NCBI RefSeq assembly: GCF_001267405.1
Contig: NZ_CP012369.1
Coordinates: forward strand, 62,001 to 126,000
DNA from: Moorella thermoacetica
Lineage (GTDB): Bacteria; Bacillota; DSM-521; Neomoorellales; Neomoorellaceae
Direction of reading: 5' to 3'
DNA length: 64,000 bases
Below are positions 37,181 to 46,507 of this stretch, piece by piece. The notes below the pieces were generated by a model. The model did no database searches, was not told where the DNA came from, and was given only the letters and a program-made list of their open reading frames with translations. Each line of letters starts with the position of its first letter. Within the stretch, counting starts at the first letter, position 1. A program made the position numbers and the translations under genes.

Positions 37181-37255
37181 GGCCCGTTGGTCAAGAGGTT
37201 AAGACACGAGCCTTTCACGCTCGTAACGGGGGTTCGATTCCCCCACGGGTCACCA
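37181..37255 (+). tRNA. tRNA-Glu (TTC)
   Basis: 75 bases including the encoded CCA. Acceptor GGCCCGT/ACGGGTC, anticodon stem CGAGC/GCTCG with loop CTTTCAC (anticodon TTC), T-arm GGGGG-TTCGATT-CCCCC. Separated from tRNA-Met by 8 bp and cotranscribed. Confidence 0.96.
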
Positions 37256-37260
37256 CTCAA

Positions 37261-37290
37261 CCACCCTGACAGCAGGGTGGTTTTTTATTT
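37261..37290 (+). terminator. Terminator of the tRNA operon
   Basis: CCACCCTG (37261-37268), loop ACAG, CAGGGTGG (37273-37280), then TTTTTTATTT. Confidence 0.93.
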
Positions 37291-37317
37291 TCCGGTAGGG
37301 GGGTGACCCTGTTTCTT

Positions 37318-37384
37318 TGTCGAAAAATTGTCCTTTACCATTCCCTTGAGCTGACAATATTTTTAGCAAAATATGGCTTATAAT
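37318..37384 (+). promoter_or_regulatory. Spo0A-activated long-spacer promoter of spoIIE
   Basis: A Spo0A box TGTCGAA (37318-37324) lies upstream of CTGACA (37351-37356), a 22-bp spacer and TATAAT (37379-37384). The spoIIG and spoIIE promoters of Bacillus have the same oddity, consensus boxes 21-22 bp apart that need Spo0A~P to be used. Confidence 0.65.
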
Positions 37385-37416
37385 ATTGCCAGGTAATGGT
37401 AAAGGCGGTGGTTTTC

Positions 37417-39459
37417 ATGTCCGGTCAAACCCGTGCCCACTCTATGCGACAGCAAACCGGGGTTTTGGCAGGGAGCGAGTTTTTTCTCGATGTTTTGCTT
37501 CTGGGGGCAGTATTTTTCCTTGTTCGGGCGGCCCTTCTGGAGGAACTCTTTCCCTTCGGTCCGGCGGTAATAATTGCTGTCGGTGCCAGGCGGCGCCTCC
37601 TCTGGCCGGCGGTAGTGGTAGCAGCCGTCAGCGCCTGGCTGGCCGGCCTGCCCCAGGTATACAGCCGCCTGCTGATTTTCCTGTTCCTGGGCCTGGCCTG
37701 CACCCTTTATCCTTCCCTCAACCAGCGCGGTCCCCTTACCCGGGCTACCCTGGCACCGGTAGCCATTACCCTCGTAAGGGGCCTGGGCCTGACCCTCTGG
37801 CAACCCTCCTTTTATGGCTGGGTGCAGGTGATCTTTGAAGCTCTTCTGGCCTGGGGACTGAGCCTGGGGTTGCTGGAAACCGCCACGGCCAGGCGCCAGG
37901 AGGAGCGTCTGCTGGGCGGGGGGCTCTTCCTCCTGGGGCTCCTCCTGGGTTTACAGGGGTGGCAGGTATCCGGCCTTTCCATCCAGGGGATCATCAGCCG
38001 TTATATCCTGCTCCTGGCAGCCCTGGCCGGGGGGGCAGGAACAGGAGCTGCCGCCGGGGCGGCTGTAGGTTTCCTACCCAGCCTTTCAACCCTGATTACA
38101 CCCTCCCTGGCGGGGTTAATGGCCTTCACCGGCCTGGTGGCCGGTTCTTTAAAGAACCTGGGCAAACCAGGAGTGATTAGCGGCTTTTTGCTGGCCCACC
38201 TGGTACTGGCCAACTACTTCCTAGGCAGTGACGGTGTCCAGGCCGCCCTGAGGGAAAGCGGCCTGGCTGTCCTGTTCCTGGTGGCTACACCGCCCCTCCT
38301 GGTTTATTACTTTCGGGAATTCCTGGCGGTACCGGTGGCCGCCCAGCAGGCGCCGGCAGATACCAGCCCCCGGGACAACCTCAAAGTTGCCCTGAAAAGC
38401 CTGGCTCAAAACCTCAAATTCCATGGTTTCAACGAAAGTCCCCTGGAGACCGTTCGTCAGGTGGCCAGGGCTGCCTGCCGCGGGTGCCCGGCAGGTAAGG
38501 TTTGCTGGGAGCTTGAAGGGGAACAGATGCTCAATACTTTACAGGAGCTATTGCACCGGGGCAGCCAGGGCCCCCTGACCTTGGCCGCCCTCCCCGAATG
38601 GCTGGCTTCGCGTTGCAATCGCGGCCGTGAACTCCTGGCCGCCCTGACCACCAGGGCCGGCAAGGGGCAACCCCAGCCCTTGGAGGATGGCCTGACCAAC
38701 TGGCTGGCCAGTATTTTTGATAACCTGGCGGTCATGGTCGAAAACAGGGGGATCAAAAAAGAAAATTCAGCGGGCAGCGGCACCGGTCAACCGGCCTTGA
38801 AGATCAGCGTTGGTATGGCTGCTACCCCGCGCCACCGGGCGGAGGTCACTGGCGACGCCTTCGTCGCAGCTACCCTGGAACCAGGCAGGCAACTGTTAAT
38901 TCTGGGCGACGGTATGGGCGCCGGGCGGGAAGCGGCAGACGCCAGCGGCACAGCCCTGGAGTTGCTCCAGGATTTACTGGCCGCCGGATTTAGCCCCGAG
39001 CTCGCCCTGCGGACAGTCAACATGGTGCTACTGCTAAGAACGACCCGCGAGAACTTTACCACCATTGACCTGGCCATGGTCAATTGCCACAATGGCCAGA
39101 CTGAATTCTATAAGCTGGGGGCCTGTCCCAGCTTTATCCAGGGGAAGGATGGCGTCAAGATCTTGCGGAGCCACTCCCTGCCGGTAGGTATCCTTGAAGA
39201 CCTCCAGGTAGAAGCCCTCAAGGAAGAACTGCAGGAAGGAGACCTGCTGGTAATGGTCAGCGACGGCGTCCTGGAGGCCCACCGCGATTTAAATGAAAAG
39301 GAAAAGTGGGTGAGTAAAGCCCTGCAGCGAGCCGGGGATGCCCGGCCCCAGGAGATTGCCGATCGTCTGTTGAAACAGGCCCGGGCCCTGGCCGGCGGCA
39401 ATCCTCCCGATGACATGACGGTGGTAGTTGCCAGGGTGGAGAAGGCCGCCAGCGCATAA
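37417..39459 (+). CDS. spoIIE: Stage II sporulation protein E, membrane PP2C phosphatase
   Basis: 680 residues from ATG 37417, with AAGGCGGTGG upstream. The N-terminal half is a long series of membrane helices (from about residue 20 to 300). A central regulatory region (Cys-bearing RAACRGCPAGKVCWELEGEQML) and a C-terminal PP2C domain follow: GDGMGAGREAADASG, LMVMVSDGV-type MVSDGVLEAH and PPDDMTVVVARV contain the metal-binding aspartates. It dephosphorylates SpoIIAA to activate sigma-F in the forespore. At 680 residues it is shorter than the 827 of Bacillus, mainly by a reduced central region. It lies upstream of tilS as in Bacillus. Confidence 0.95.
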   Translation: MSGQTRAHSMRQQTGVLAGSEFFLDVLLLGAVFFLVRAALLEELFPFGPAVIIAVGARRRLLWPAVVVAAVSAWLAGLPQVYSRLLIFLFLGLACTLYPSLNQRGPLTRATLAPVAITLVRGLGLTLWQPSFYGWVQVIFEALLAWGLSLGLLETATARRQEERLLGGGLFLLGLLLGLQGWQVSGLSIQGIISRYILLLAALAGGAGTGAAAGAAVGFLPSLSTLITPSLAGLMAFTGLVAGSLKNLGKPGVISGFLLAHLVLANYFLGSDGVQAALRESGLAVLFLVATPPLLVYYFREFLAVPVAAQQAPADTSPRDNLKVALKSLAQNLKFHGFNESPLETVRQVARAACRGCPAGKVCWELEGEQMLNTLQELLHRGSQGPLTLAALPEWLASRCNRGRELLAALTTRAGKGQPQPLEDGLTNWLASIFDNLAVMVENRGIKKENSAGSGTGQPALKISVGMAATPRHRAEVTGDAFVAATLEPGRQLLILGDGMGAGREAADASGTALELLQDLLAAGFSPELALRTVNMVLLLRTTRENFTTIDLAMVNCHNGQTEFYKLGACPSFIQGKDGVKILRSHSLPVGILEDLQVEALKEELQEGDLLVMVSDGVLEAHRDLNEKEKWVSKALQRAGDARPQEIADRLLKQARALAGGNPPDDMTVVVARVEKAASA

Positions 39460-39561
39460 AGGCATTTAATTCAGGAAAAACTCCCCAAAAGAAAGCAGGA
39501 AAAAGGCTCTTAACGACGAAATAAGGAACTCAGGAGCCAAAACTACGGAGGAATGGGCCAG

Positions 39562-40929
39562 GTGCTGGACAGGGTCCGGCAGACAATTCAGGACTACCAT
39601 CTGCTAGTACCGGGGGACAAAGTAGTTGTCGGGGTGTCCGGGGGGCCGGATTCCCTGGCTTTATTGCACAGCCTCATGACCCTGCAGGAAGAGTATGGCT
39701 ATACCCTCCAGGTAGCCCATCTAAACCACGGGCTGCGGCCGGAAGCAGCGGCTGATGCTGAGTATGTTCGCGATTTGGCCACAGGCTGGGGCCTGCCGGT
39801 TACCGTCGCCCAACGCGACGTCTTAGCCTACCGGCAGGAACACCACCTATCCATCGAGGCCGCCGCCAGGGAGGTACGCTATAATTTCTTCCAGGAAGTG
39901 GCGGCAGCAGTCGGGGCGACCAGGATAGCCGTCGGCCACCAGGCGGAAGACCAGGCGGAAACCGTCCTCCTGAACCTCCTGCGCGGCAGCGGCTTAACCG
40001 GGCTAAAAGCCATGTTGCCCCGACGAGGGCGGCTTATCAGGCCTTTGCTTTTTGTTACCCGGGCCGAGATTGAGGCCTACTGCCGGGATAACGGCCTCCA
40101 TCCGCGCCGGGATTTTACCAACGAGGACCCGGCCTACCGGCGCAATAAAATCCGGCACCAGCTACTCCCCCTCCTGGCCCGGGAGTATAACCCGGCCATA
40201 GTTGCCACCCTGGGGCGGACGGCCCTGATCCTCCAGGAAGACGAAGCCCTCCTGGCGGATCTGGCCCACAGAGCCCTGGAAGGAATTATTAAAAGGCGAG
40301 AAGGGGAAACCCTGGTCCTGGACCGCCAGGGGTGGCAGGACCTGGCCCCGGCCCTCCAGCGCCGGGTTCTGAGGCTGGCGGCAGCTACCCTGGGCCGGCG
40401 CGTAAGTTTTAACCAGGTGGAAAAGGCCCGGGCAGTGGCCCGGGAAGGGGGCACCCTGACCTGGCCGGGCCGGTTAAGTATCCGGGCCCGGGGTGCAGAG
40501 CTGCACCTCCAGTTACCCGGCAAGTCAGCTGGTAAAGTCTCCTTCTCTTATCAACTGCAAGTTCCCGGCCTGACCCCCCTGCCGGAGGTAGGCAAGGCCA
40601 TCAGGGCGGAGATCGCTCCACCACCTCGGGCCTTTAAACCCGGGAGGGAGGATGAGGCCTGGCTGGACCGCGCCAAATTAAAACAACCCCTCCTGGTACG
40701 TAACTGGCTGCCAGGGGATTGTTTCCGGCCCCTGGGAATGAAGGGGACGAAAAAGCTACAGGACTATTTTATCGACAGGCACCTCCCGGCTGCCCGACGC
40801 CCCCTGATACCCCTGGTTATCAGTGAAGGCCGCATTGCCTGGGTTGCAGGACTTGGCCTGGCCGAAGACTTCAAAGTCACACCCGCAACCCGGGAGACCC
40901 TGCATCTGAAATTGGAGCCATGGCCGTAA
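39562..40929 (+). CDS. tilS: tRNA(Ile)-lysidine synthase
   Basis: 455 residues from GTG 39562 (10 bp after GGAGG); the ATG at 39553 is only 1 bp from the SD. It converts C34 of tRNA-Ile(CAU) to lysidine so that it reads AUA. The PP-loop SGGPDSLALLHSL, HLNHGLRPEAAADAEYV, GHQAEDQAETVLLNLLRG and DPAYRRNKIRHQLLPLL are diagnostic. The C-terminal TilS domains (NWLPGDCFRPLGMKGTKKLQDYFID) are complete. hpt, which usually follows, is missing here. Confidence 0.96.
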   Translation: MLDRVRQTIQDYHLLVPGDKVVVGVSGGPDSLALLHSLMTLQEEYGYTLQVAHLNHGLRPEAAADAEYVRDLATGWGLPVTVAQRDVLAYRQEHHLSIEAAAREVRYNFFQEVAAAVGATRIAVGHQAEDQAETVLLNLLRGSGLTGLKAMLPRRGRLIRPLLFVTRAEIEAYCRDNGLHPRRDFTNEDPAYRRNKIRHQLLPLLAREYNPAIVATLGRTALILQEDEALLADLAHRALEGIIKRREGETLVLDRQGWQDLAPALQRRVLRLAAATLGRRVSFNQVEKARAVAREGGTLTWPGRLSIRARGAELHLQLPGKSAGKVSFSYQLQVPGLTPLPEVGKAIRAEIAPPPRAFKPGREDEAWLDRAKLKQPLLVRNWLPGDCFRPLGMKGTKKLQDYFIDRHLPAARRPLIPLVISEGRIAWVAGLGLAEDFKVTPATRETLHLKLEPWP

Positions 40930-40949
40930 AAATGTTCATAAAGGGTAAA

Positions 40950-40978
40950 TTGCAATCATATTTTCCCTGTGCTACAAT
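40950..40978 (+). promoter_or_regulatory. Sigma-A promoter of ftsH
   Basis: TTGCAA (40950-40955), a 17-bp spacer and TACAAT (40973-40978). Confidence 0.72.
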
Positions 40979-41023
40979 ATATACCTATAAGATGAAGGGG
41001 CGGGGCAAGAGGAGGGTAACCCT

Positions 41024-42961
41024 TTGAACCGAATTTTTAAGAACCTGGCTATCTATCTTTTAATAGTATTACTGGCGGTTTCCGTTATCGGGCTTTCCAC
41101 ACCGCCGGAGAAACCAGCGCAGGAATGGGATCTCACCCGTTTCTATCAGGCCGTCGATCAGGACCAGGTTCGGGAAGTAACCTTGACACCTCAGGACAAC
41201 ATTATTAAAGTTGACGGGGTCTTAAAGGACAACACCAAGTTTATCGTTAATGCCCTGTCTTCAACCCCGCTGACGGACAGGTTAATCAGCAAAGGCGTCA
41301 GGATCAAAACCCAGCCGTCACCCCAGCCGCCCTGGTGGACCAGCCTGCTGGGCAGCCTTTTACCTATCCTCCTGCTGGTGGGGCTGGTCTTCTTTATGAT
41401 GCAGCAGACCCAGGGTGGGGGTTCGCGGGTCATGCAATTCGGCAAGAGCCGGGCCAGGTTGCATACCGATGATAAGCGGAAAGTCACGTTTGAAGATGTT
41501 GCCGGGGCCGATGAGGTCAAGGAAGAACTGGAGGAAGTCGTCGAGTTTCTGAAGAACCCGCGCAAATTTAATGAGCTGGGGGCCAGGATACCCAAAGGGG
41601 TTCTCCTTTTCGGCCCGCCAGGTACAGGCAAAACCTTGCTGGCCAGGGCTGTGGCCGGAGAAGCAGGGGTACCCTTTTTTAGTATCAGCGGCTCTGACTT
41701 TGTAGAAATGTTCGTCGGTGTGGGCGCTTCCCGGGTGCGGGATCTTTTTGAACAGGCCAAGAAAAATTCGCCCTGTATCGTTTTTATTGACGAGATTGAT
41801 GCCGTCGGCCGCCAGCGAGGTGCCGGCCTGGGCGGCGGCCACGATGAGCGCGAGCAGACCCTGAACCAGCTGCTGGTAGAGATGGACGGTTTTAATGCCA
41901 ATGAAGGCATTATCATTATTGCCGCCACCAACCGGCCGGATATCCTGGACCCGGCCCTGCTACGCCCGGGCCGTTTTGACCGCCAGATTGTAGTTGATAT
42001 ACCTGATGTCAACGGCAGGAAGGATATTTTAAAGGTGCATGTCCGGGGGAAACCCCTTGATGAAACCGTTGACCTGGACGTCCTTGCCCGCCGTACCCCT
42101 GGCTTCACCGGTGCCGACCTGGCCAACCTGGTCAATGAGGCGGCCCTCCTGGCAGCCAGGCGCGGTAAACATAAAATCAGTATGGAAGAAATGGAGGACT
42201 CTATCGAACGGGTCATCGCCGGGCCTGAGAAAAAGTCCCGGGTCATCAGCGACTACGAGAAAAGGCTGGTGGCCTTCCACGAAGCGGGCCATGCCCTGCT
42301 GGGGCATTATTTACCCCATACGGATCCCCTCCACAAAGTATCCATTATTCCCCGGGGCAGGGCCGGCGGTTATACCCTGCTTTTGCCCAAGGAAGACCGT
42401 CGCTATATGACCAAATCCCAGATTATCGACCAGGTCACCATGCTCCTGGGTGGGCGGGTTGCCGAGGCCCTGGTTCTTAAAGAGATCAGTACCGGTGCCC
42501 AGAACGACCTGGAACGGGCCACCGAGCTGGTTCGTAAGATGATCACCGAGTTCGGCATGTCGGAGGAACTGGGCCCTTTGACCTTCGGACGCAGGCAGGA
42601 AACCGTCTTCCTGGGCCGGGATATCGCCCGGGATCGCAATTATAGCGAGGCTGTAGCCTTTTCCATCGACAAAGAAGCCCGGCACATCATCGATGAGTGT
42701 TATAACCGGGCAAAGGAAATGCTCCAGAAGCACCTGGCGGAATTGCACCTGGTGGCCAGGGCGTTGATGGAAAAAGAAACCCTGGAAGCCGAGGAGTTTA
42801 CGGCTATTATCGAGGCTTATGACCGGGAACACGGGGTTCCTGAGAATTCTTCCGACGCCGGGAAACCGGCAGCTGCCGGCGGCCAGGATACGGGAAAAGA
42901 TACCCCCGGGAATACTCTTATTAAGTTAACCTTCCTGCAGGGCCTGAAAGGGGTATGGTAG
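41024..42961 (+). CDS. ftsH: ATP-dependent zinc metalloprotease FtsH
   Basis: 645 residues from TTG 41024, with GAGGAGGG upstream. Two membrane helices flank a small outer domain (residues about 8-125). The AAA+ domain has Walker [10 protein letters not shown], Walker B IVFIDEID and the second region of homology [19 protein letters not shown]. The protease carries the zinc motif HEAGH (about residue 420). It degrades membrane and regulatory proteins. It is followed immediately by ndk (start 1 bp after the stop). Confidence 0.97.
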   Translation: MNRIFKNLAIYLLIVLLAVSVIGLSTPPEKPAQEWDLTRFYQAVDQDQVREVTLTPQDNIIKVDGVLKDNTKFIVNALSSTPLTDRLISKGVRIKTQPSPQPPWWTSLLGSLLPILLLVGLVFFMMQQTQGGGSRVMQFGKSRARLHTDDKRKVTFEDVAGADEVKEELEEVVEFLKNPRKFNELGARIPKGVLLFGPPGTGKTLLARAVAGEAGVPFFSISGSDFVEMFVGVGASRVRDLFEQAKKNSPCIVFIDEIDAVGRQRGAGLGGGHDEREQTLNQLLVEMDGFNANEGIIIIAATNRPDILDPALLRPGRFDRQIVVDIPDVNGRKDILKVHVRGKPLDETVDLDVLARRTPGFTGADLANLVNEAALLAARRGKHKISMEEMEDSIERVIAGPEKKSRVISDYEKRLVAFHEAGHALLGHYLPHTDPLHKVSIIPRGRAGGYTLLLPKEDRRYMTKSQIIDQVTMLLGGRVAEALVLKEISTGAQNDLERATELVRKMITEFGMSEELGPLTFGRRQETVFLGRDIARDRNYSEAVAFSIDKEARHIIDECYNRAKEMLQKHLAELHLVARALMEKETLEAEEFTAIIEAYDREHGVPENSSDAGKPAAAGGQDTGKDTPGNTLIKLTFLQGLKGVW

Positions 42962-43381
42962 TTGGCTGTAGAACGCACCTTCAGTATGATTAAACCGGAA
43001 GGAGTCCGGCGGGGCCTGGTAGGAGCCATCCTGGCCCGCCTGGAACAAAAGGGCTACCGGATTGTTGCTTTAAAAATGCTGCGGCTCACACCTGAAATGG
43101 CTGCTGCCCACTATGCCGAACACCGGGATAAACCCTTTTACCAGGACCTGATTAACCATATCACCTCCGGGCCGGTAGTAGCCATGGTCCTGGAAGGTCC
43201 CGGGGTTATTGCCGGCCTGCGCCGGCTCATGGGGGCTACCAACCCCCAGGAAGCAGCTCCGGGTACCATCCGCGGGGACTTTGCCCTGGAAACGAGCGAT
43301 AACGTCATCCATGGCGCCGATTCTCCAGCCAGCGCCGAGCGCGAAATAGCCCTTTACTTTACCCCGGCGGAACTGGGGTGA
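42962..43381 (+). CDS. ndk: Nucleoside-diphosphate kinase
   Basis: 139 residues from TTG 42962, with AAGGGG upstream. ERTFSMIKPEGVRRGLVGAI, the AEH of HYAEHRDKPFY and the active-site histidine in NVIHGADS (about residue 116) are intact. It balances NTP pools by phosphate transfer. Directly abuts ftsH and ends at a perfect-palindrome terminator. Confidence 0.96.
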   Translation: MAVERTFSMIKPEGVRRGLVGAILARLEQKGYRIVALKMLRLTPEMAAAHYAEHRDKPFYQDLINHITSGPVVAMVLEGPGVIAGLRRLMGATNPQEAAPGTIRGDFALETSDNVIHGADSPASAEREIALYFTPAELG

Positions 43382-43386
43382 GGCCC

Positions 43387-43410
43387 AGGCCGGTTAACCG
43401 GCCTTTTTCT
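43387..43410 (+). terminator. Terminator of ndk
   Basis: An 18-base perfect palindrome (43387-43404: AGGCCGG, TTAA, CCGGCCT) followed by a T run (TTTTTCTT). Confidence 0.9.
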
Positions 43411-43484
43411 TATGGGCCGTTCATGGCGTTGGACGGCTAATTCATTTGCGGATTGAGTAACAACCGGAGGCTGCGGGTCTTGCC

Positions 43485-43994
43485 ATGAAAACCAAGGAAC
43501 GGCGGCAAAAAATCCTGGAACTCCTGGATAACAACCTCCCCCAGAAGGGAACCGACCTGGCTGCTGCCCTGGGCGTCAGCCGCCAGGTAATCGTCCAGGA
43601 CATCGCTGTCCTCCGGGCCGCGGGTGTCAATATCCTGGCTACCCCCCAGGGTTATCTCCTCCCCGGGCGGGAGAATTTATGCAGGCGTACCTTTGCCTGC
43701 CGGCACGACCTGGCTGGTCTGGAGCAAGAGCTTCTCCTGATGGTTGATTACGGCGGCAAGGTGATAGATGTAATCGTTGAGCATCCCCTCTACGGCGAGA
43801 TCCGGGGTTACCTGATGCTCTCCTCTCGTTACGAGGTGCGCAAATTTGTCACCGACCTGAAGGCCAGCGATGCGCGGCCCCTGTATACCCTCACCGGTAA
43901 CGGGGTGCACCTGCATACGGTGGAAGCCAGCCGGCAGGAACTTTTAGATACCATAGAAGACAGGCTGGCCCGGGCCGGTTTTCTCCTTAAATGA
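43485..43994 (+). CDS. niaR: NiaR-type transcriptional regulator (HTH_11 + 3H domain)
   Basis: 169 residues from ATG 43485. N-terminal HTH_11 (RRQKILELLDNNLPQKGTDLAAALGVSRQVIVQDIAVLRAAG), then the 3H domain named for three histidines, here in FACRHDLAG, IVEHPLYGEIRG and GNGVHLHTVEA. NiaR represses NAD synthesis and niacin transport genes when nicotinic acid is bound. No NAD gene is adjacent, so its targets lie elsewhere. Confidence 0.9.
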   Translation: MKTKERRQKILELLDNNLPQKGTDLAAALGVSRQVIVQDIAVLRAAGVNILATPQGYLLPGRENLCRRTFACRHDLAGLEQELLLMVDYGGKVIDVIVEHPLYGEIRGYLMLSSRYEVRKFVTDLKASDARPLYTLTGNGVHLHTVEASRQELLDTIEDRLARAGFLLK

Positions 43995-44012
43995 AGTAGG
44001 GGAGGGATTAAA

Positions 44013-44459
44013 ATGCCGGGATTCCTGGAGTACACCCTTTACCTCAGCACCGATGATGTCCGCGTGGCCCATCACCTGGCCCGGATATTGAACCAGAAGG
44101 GTGGACGGGACGTTGTCGCCCGGGGACAGGAAAGTGAACGGGGGGCGGCGGTAGTGGTCCGGATTTTTGGCTGGCAGGAGTTTTCCCTGGTGCGTGTCCT
44201 CGAGACGGTCCGGGCTGGGGCCAGGAACTATAACGTCCAGGTTACCGGGGGAAACCTTAGTCCTGCACCGGTAGAAGCCCTCCTGGCAGTGGTTCAGCAT
44301 GCCCTCCTGCTTGATCGTTTACCTCTAATTGCCGGGGCTACTCCCCGGGAGCCTTTGCGAGAAGCCTCCGAGAAAGGCCGATGCCAGTACCGTTTAATGT
44401 TTGTTTATTTGTTATTATCATTTTTATACACGGCAAAAAATGTTGTTTGTTTTTTATGA
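44013..44459 (+). CDS. Hypothetical protein with a hydrophobic AT-rich tail
   Basis: 148 residues, ATG with AGGGGAGGG upstream. I do not recognise it. Residues 1-120 (PGFLEYTLYLSTDDVRVAHHLARILNQKGG...YNVQVTGGNL) look like a small soluble alpha/beta domain. The last 22 residues (MFVYLLLSFLYTAKNVVCFL) are suddenly hydrophobic and coded by AT-rich DNA, so the original stop may have been lost or the tail may be chance extension. It lies 18 bp after niaR and upstream of fhs. Confidence 0.55.
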   Translation: MPGFLEYTLYLSTDDVRVAHHLARILNQKGGRDVVARGQESERGAAVVVRIFGWQEFSLVRVLETVRAGARNYNVQVTGGNLSPAPVEALLAVVQHALLLDRLPLIAGATPREPLREASEKGRCQYRLMFVYLLLSFLYTAKNVVCFL

Positions 44460-44474
44460 TTACTGGTATATAAT
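44447..44474 (+). promoter_or_regulatory. Candidate upstream promoter of fhs
   Basis: TTGTTT (44447-44452), a 16-bp spacer and TATAAT (44469-44474) inside the AT-rich patch. The start site would be about 145 bp before the fhs start, with the Rex-like site downstream of it as a roadblock. Confidence 0.45.
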
Positions 44475-44556
44475 AATGAATAGTCACCTGGTAGACTATA
44501 AAGAAACAAAAAATTTAATATTCAATTTACAACTGCACAAGCAGGAAAACCGAACT

Positions 44557-44574
44557 TTGTGTAGAACTTCACAA
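44557..44574 (+). promoter_or_regulatory. Rex-type redox operator upstream of fhs
   Basis: The 18-bp TTGTGTAGAACTTCACAA matches the Rex consensus TTGTGAA-N4-TTCACAA at 13 of 14 fixed positions. It lies 53 bp before the fhs start. Rex represses genes when NAD+ is high relative to NADH. No rex gene is in the window. Confidence 0.65.
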
Positions 44575-44627
44575 TATGTGACGTGCAACCGGATGTTCAC
44601 TTTTTCGAATGAGAGGAGTGGATTACA

Positions 44628-46307
44628 TTGTCCAAGGTACCCAGTGATATTGAGATTGCCCAGGCAGCCAAAATGAAACCGGTCATGGAACTGGCCCGGG
44701 GACTGGGCATCCAAGAGGACGAGGTCGAGCTTTATGGTAAGTACAAGGCCAAGATCTCCCTCGATGTCTATCGTCGCCTCAAAGACAAGCCTGACGGGAA
44801 ACTAATCCTGGTAACCGCCATTACCCCTACTCCGGCCGGCGAAGGGAAAACTACTACCAGTGTCGGTCTCACCGATGCCCTGGCTCGCCTGGGGAAAAGG
44901 GTGATGGTCTGCCTGCGGGAGCCCTCCCTGGGACCCAGCTTTGGTATCAAAGGCGGTGCCGCCGGCGGTGGTTATGCCCAGGTAGTACCCATGGAAGATA
45001 TCAACCTGCACTTCACCGGCGATATCCACGCCGTCACCTATGCCCACAACCTGCTGGCGGCCATGGTGGATAACCACCTGCAGCAGGGTAACGTCCTGAA
45101 TATTGATCCCCGTACCATCACCTGGCGCCGGGTCATCGACCTTAATGACCGGGCTCTGAGGAACATAGTCATCGGCCTGGGTGGCAAAGCCAACGGCGTA
45201 CCGCGGGAGACAGGGTTTGACATCTCCGTTGCCTCGGAGGTTATGGCCTGCCTGTGCCTGGCCAGCGACCTCATGGATCTCAAGGAACGTTTCAGCCGCA
45301 TTGTTGTCGGCTACACCTATGACGGCAAACCGGTCACCGCCGGCGATCTGGAGGCCCAGGGTTCCATGGCTCTTCTCATGAAGGACGCCATTAAACCCAA
45401 CCTGGTCCAAACCCTGGAGAATACGCCGGCCTTTATCCACGGTGGTCCCTTCGCCAATATCGCCCACGGTTGCAACAGCATTATCGCAACCAAGACGGCC
45501 CTGAAACTGGCGGATTATGTCGTGACGGAAGCCGGTTTCGGTGCCGACCTGGGTGCCGAGAAGTTCTATGACGTTAAATGCCGTTATGCCGGCTTTAAAC
45601 CCGATGCCACAGTCATCGTGGCTACCGTCCGCGCCCTCAAGATGCACGGCGGCGTACCCAAATCAGACCTGGCCACTGAAAACCTGGAAGCCCTGCGGGA
45701 AGGCTTTGCCAACCTGGAGAAACACATCGAAAATATCGGCAAGTTCGGCGTACCGGCAGTCGTGGCCATCAATGCCTTCCCCACCGATACCGAGGCCGAG
45801 CTAAATCTCCTCTACGAGTTGTGCGCCAAAGCTGGGGCCGAAGTTGCCCTCTCGGAAGTCTGGGCTAAGGGCGGCGAAGGCGGTCTGGAACTTGCCCGGA
45901 AGGTGTTGCAGACCCTGGAGAGCAGGCCATCCAACTTCCATGTCCTCTACAACCTGGACCTGAGTATTAAAGACAAAATTGCCAAAATCGCCACCGAGAT
46001 CTACGGGGCCGACGGCGTCAACTATACGGCCGAAGCCGACAAAGCTATCCAGCGTTATGAATCCCTGGGCTACGGCAACCTGCCGGTGGTCATGGCCAAG
46101 ACCCAATACTCCTTTTCCGATGACATGACCAAGCTCGGGCGGCCGCGGAACTTTACCATCACCGTGCGCGAGGTGCGCCTCTCGGCCGGAGCAGGCTTTA
46201 TCGTCCCCATCACCGGCGCCATAATGACCATGCCCGGGCTGCCCAAACGCCCGGCGGCCTGCAACATCGACATCGATGCCGACGGCGTCATTACCGGTCT
46301 TTTCTAG
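44628..46307 (+). CDS. fhs: Formate-tetrahydrofolate ligase (formyl-THF synthetase)
   Basis: 559 residues from TTG 44628, with GAGGAG 10 bp upstream. This is the Wood-Ljungdahl methyl-branch enzyme that activates formate with ATP to 10-formyl-THF; the Moorella protein is the structural reference for the family. ATP-binding [15 protein letters not shown] (about residue 65), [26 protein letters not shown] and the C-terminal [15 protein letters not shown] and [14 protein letters not shown] are complete. It is a single-gene unit with an AT-rich upstream region, a Rex-type operator and a terminator. Other pathway genes are not adjacent, but folP follows. Confidence 0.99.
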   Translation: MSKVPSDIEIAQAAKMKPVMELARGLGIQEDEVELYGKYKAKISLDVYRRLKDKPDGKLILVTAITPTPAGEGKTTTSVGLTDALARLGKRVMVCLREPSLGPSFGIKGGAAGGGYAQVVPMEDINLHFTGDIHAVTYAHNLLAAMVDNHLQQGNVLNIDPRTITWRRVIDLNDRALRNIVIGLGGKANGVPRETGFDISVASEVMACLCLASDLMDLKERFSRIVVGYTYDGKPVTAGDLEAQGSMALLMKDAIKPNLVQTLENTPAFIHGGPFANIAHGCNSIIATKTALKLADYVVTEAGFGADLGAEKFYDVKCRYAGFKPDATVIVATVRALKMHGGVPKSDLATENLEALREGFANLEKHIENIGKFGVPAVVAINAFPTDTEAELNLLYELCAKAGAEVALSEVWAKGGEGGLELARKVLQTLESRPSNFHVLYNLDLSIKDKIAKIATEIYGADGVNYTAEADKAIQRYESLGYGNLPVVMAKTQYSFSDDMTKLGRPRNFTITVREVRLSAGAGFIVPITGAIMTMPGLPKRPAACNIDIDADGVITGLF

Positions 46308-46333
46308 TATGCCTGGAGTAAAGCCTATCCCTA

Positions 46334-46361
46334 CCCCACTCCTCCAGGGAGTGGGGTTTTT
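46334..46361 (+). terminator. Terminator of fhs
   Basis: CCCCACTCC (46334-46342) pairs with GGAGTGGGG (46348-46356), followed by TTTTT. Confidence 0.92.
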
Positions 46362-46386
46362 GCTGTCTATATGAGAATGATATAAT
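46360..46386 (+). promoter_or_regulatory. Candidate promoter of folP
   Basis: TATAAT (46381-46386) with TTGCTG (46360-46365) 15 bp upstream, or TTTGCT with a 16-bp spacer. It starts in the T run of the fhs terminator. Confidence 0.5.
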
Positions 46387-46507
46387 CTAAGAAGCTGGTT
46401 TTCCAAGCCGTACCTATCATAGGGGCTGCGCCACCGCCCATGAACCACGAAAATGCAAAAAGATATCATTCATGTTAGAACTCTGTTTACCGGAGGAGGA
46501 ACGATTT

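Noticed and set aside
41191-42246. 351-codon minus-strand frame inside ftsH
   Set aside because: Antisense shadow of the AAA+ domain, rich in Ser and Arg as expected for a reversed frame.
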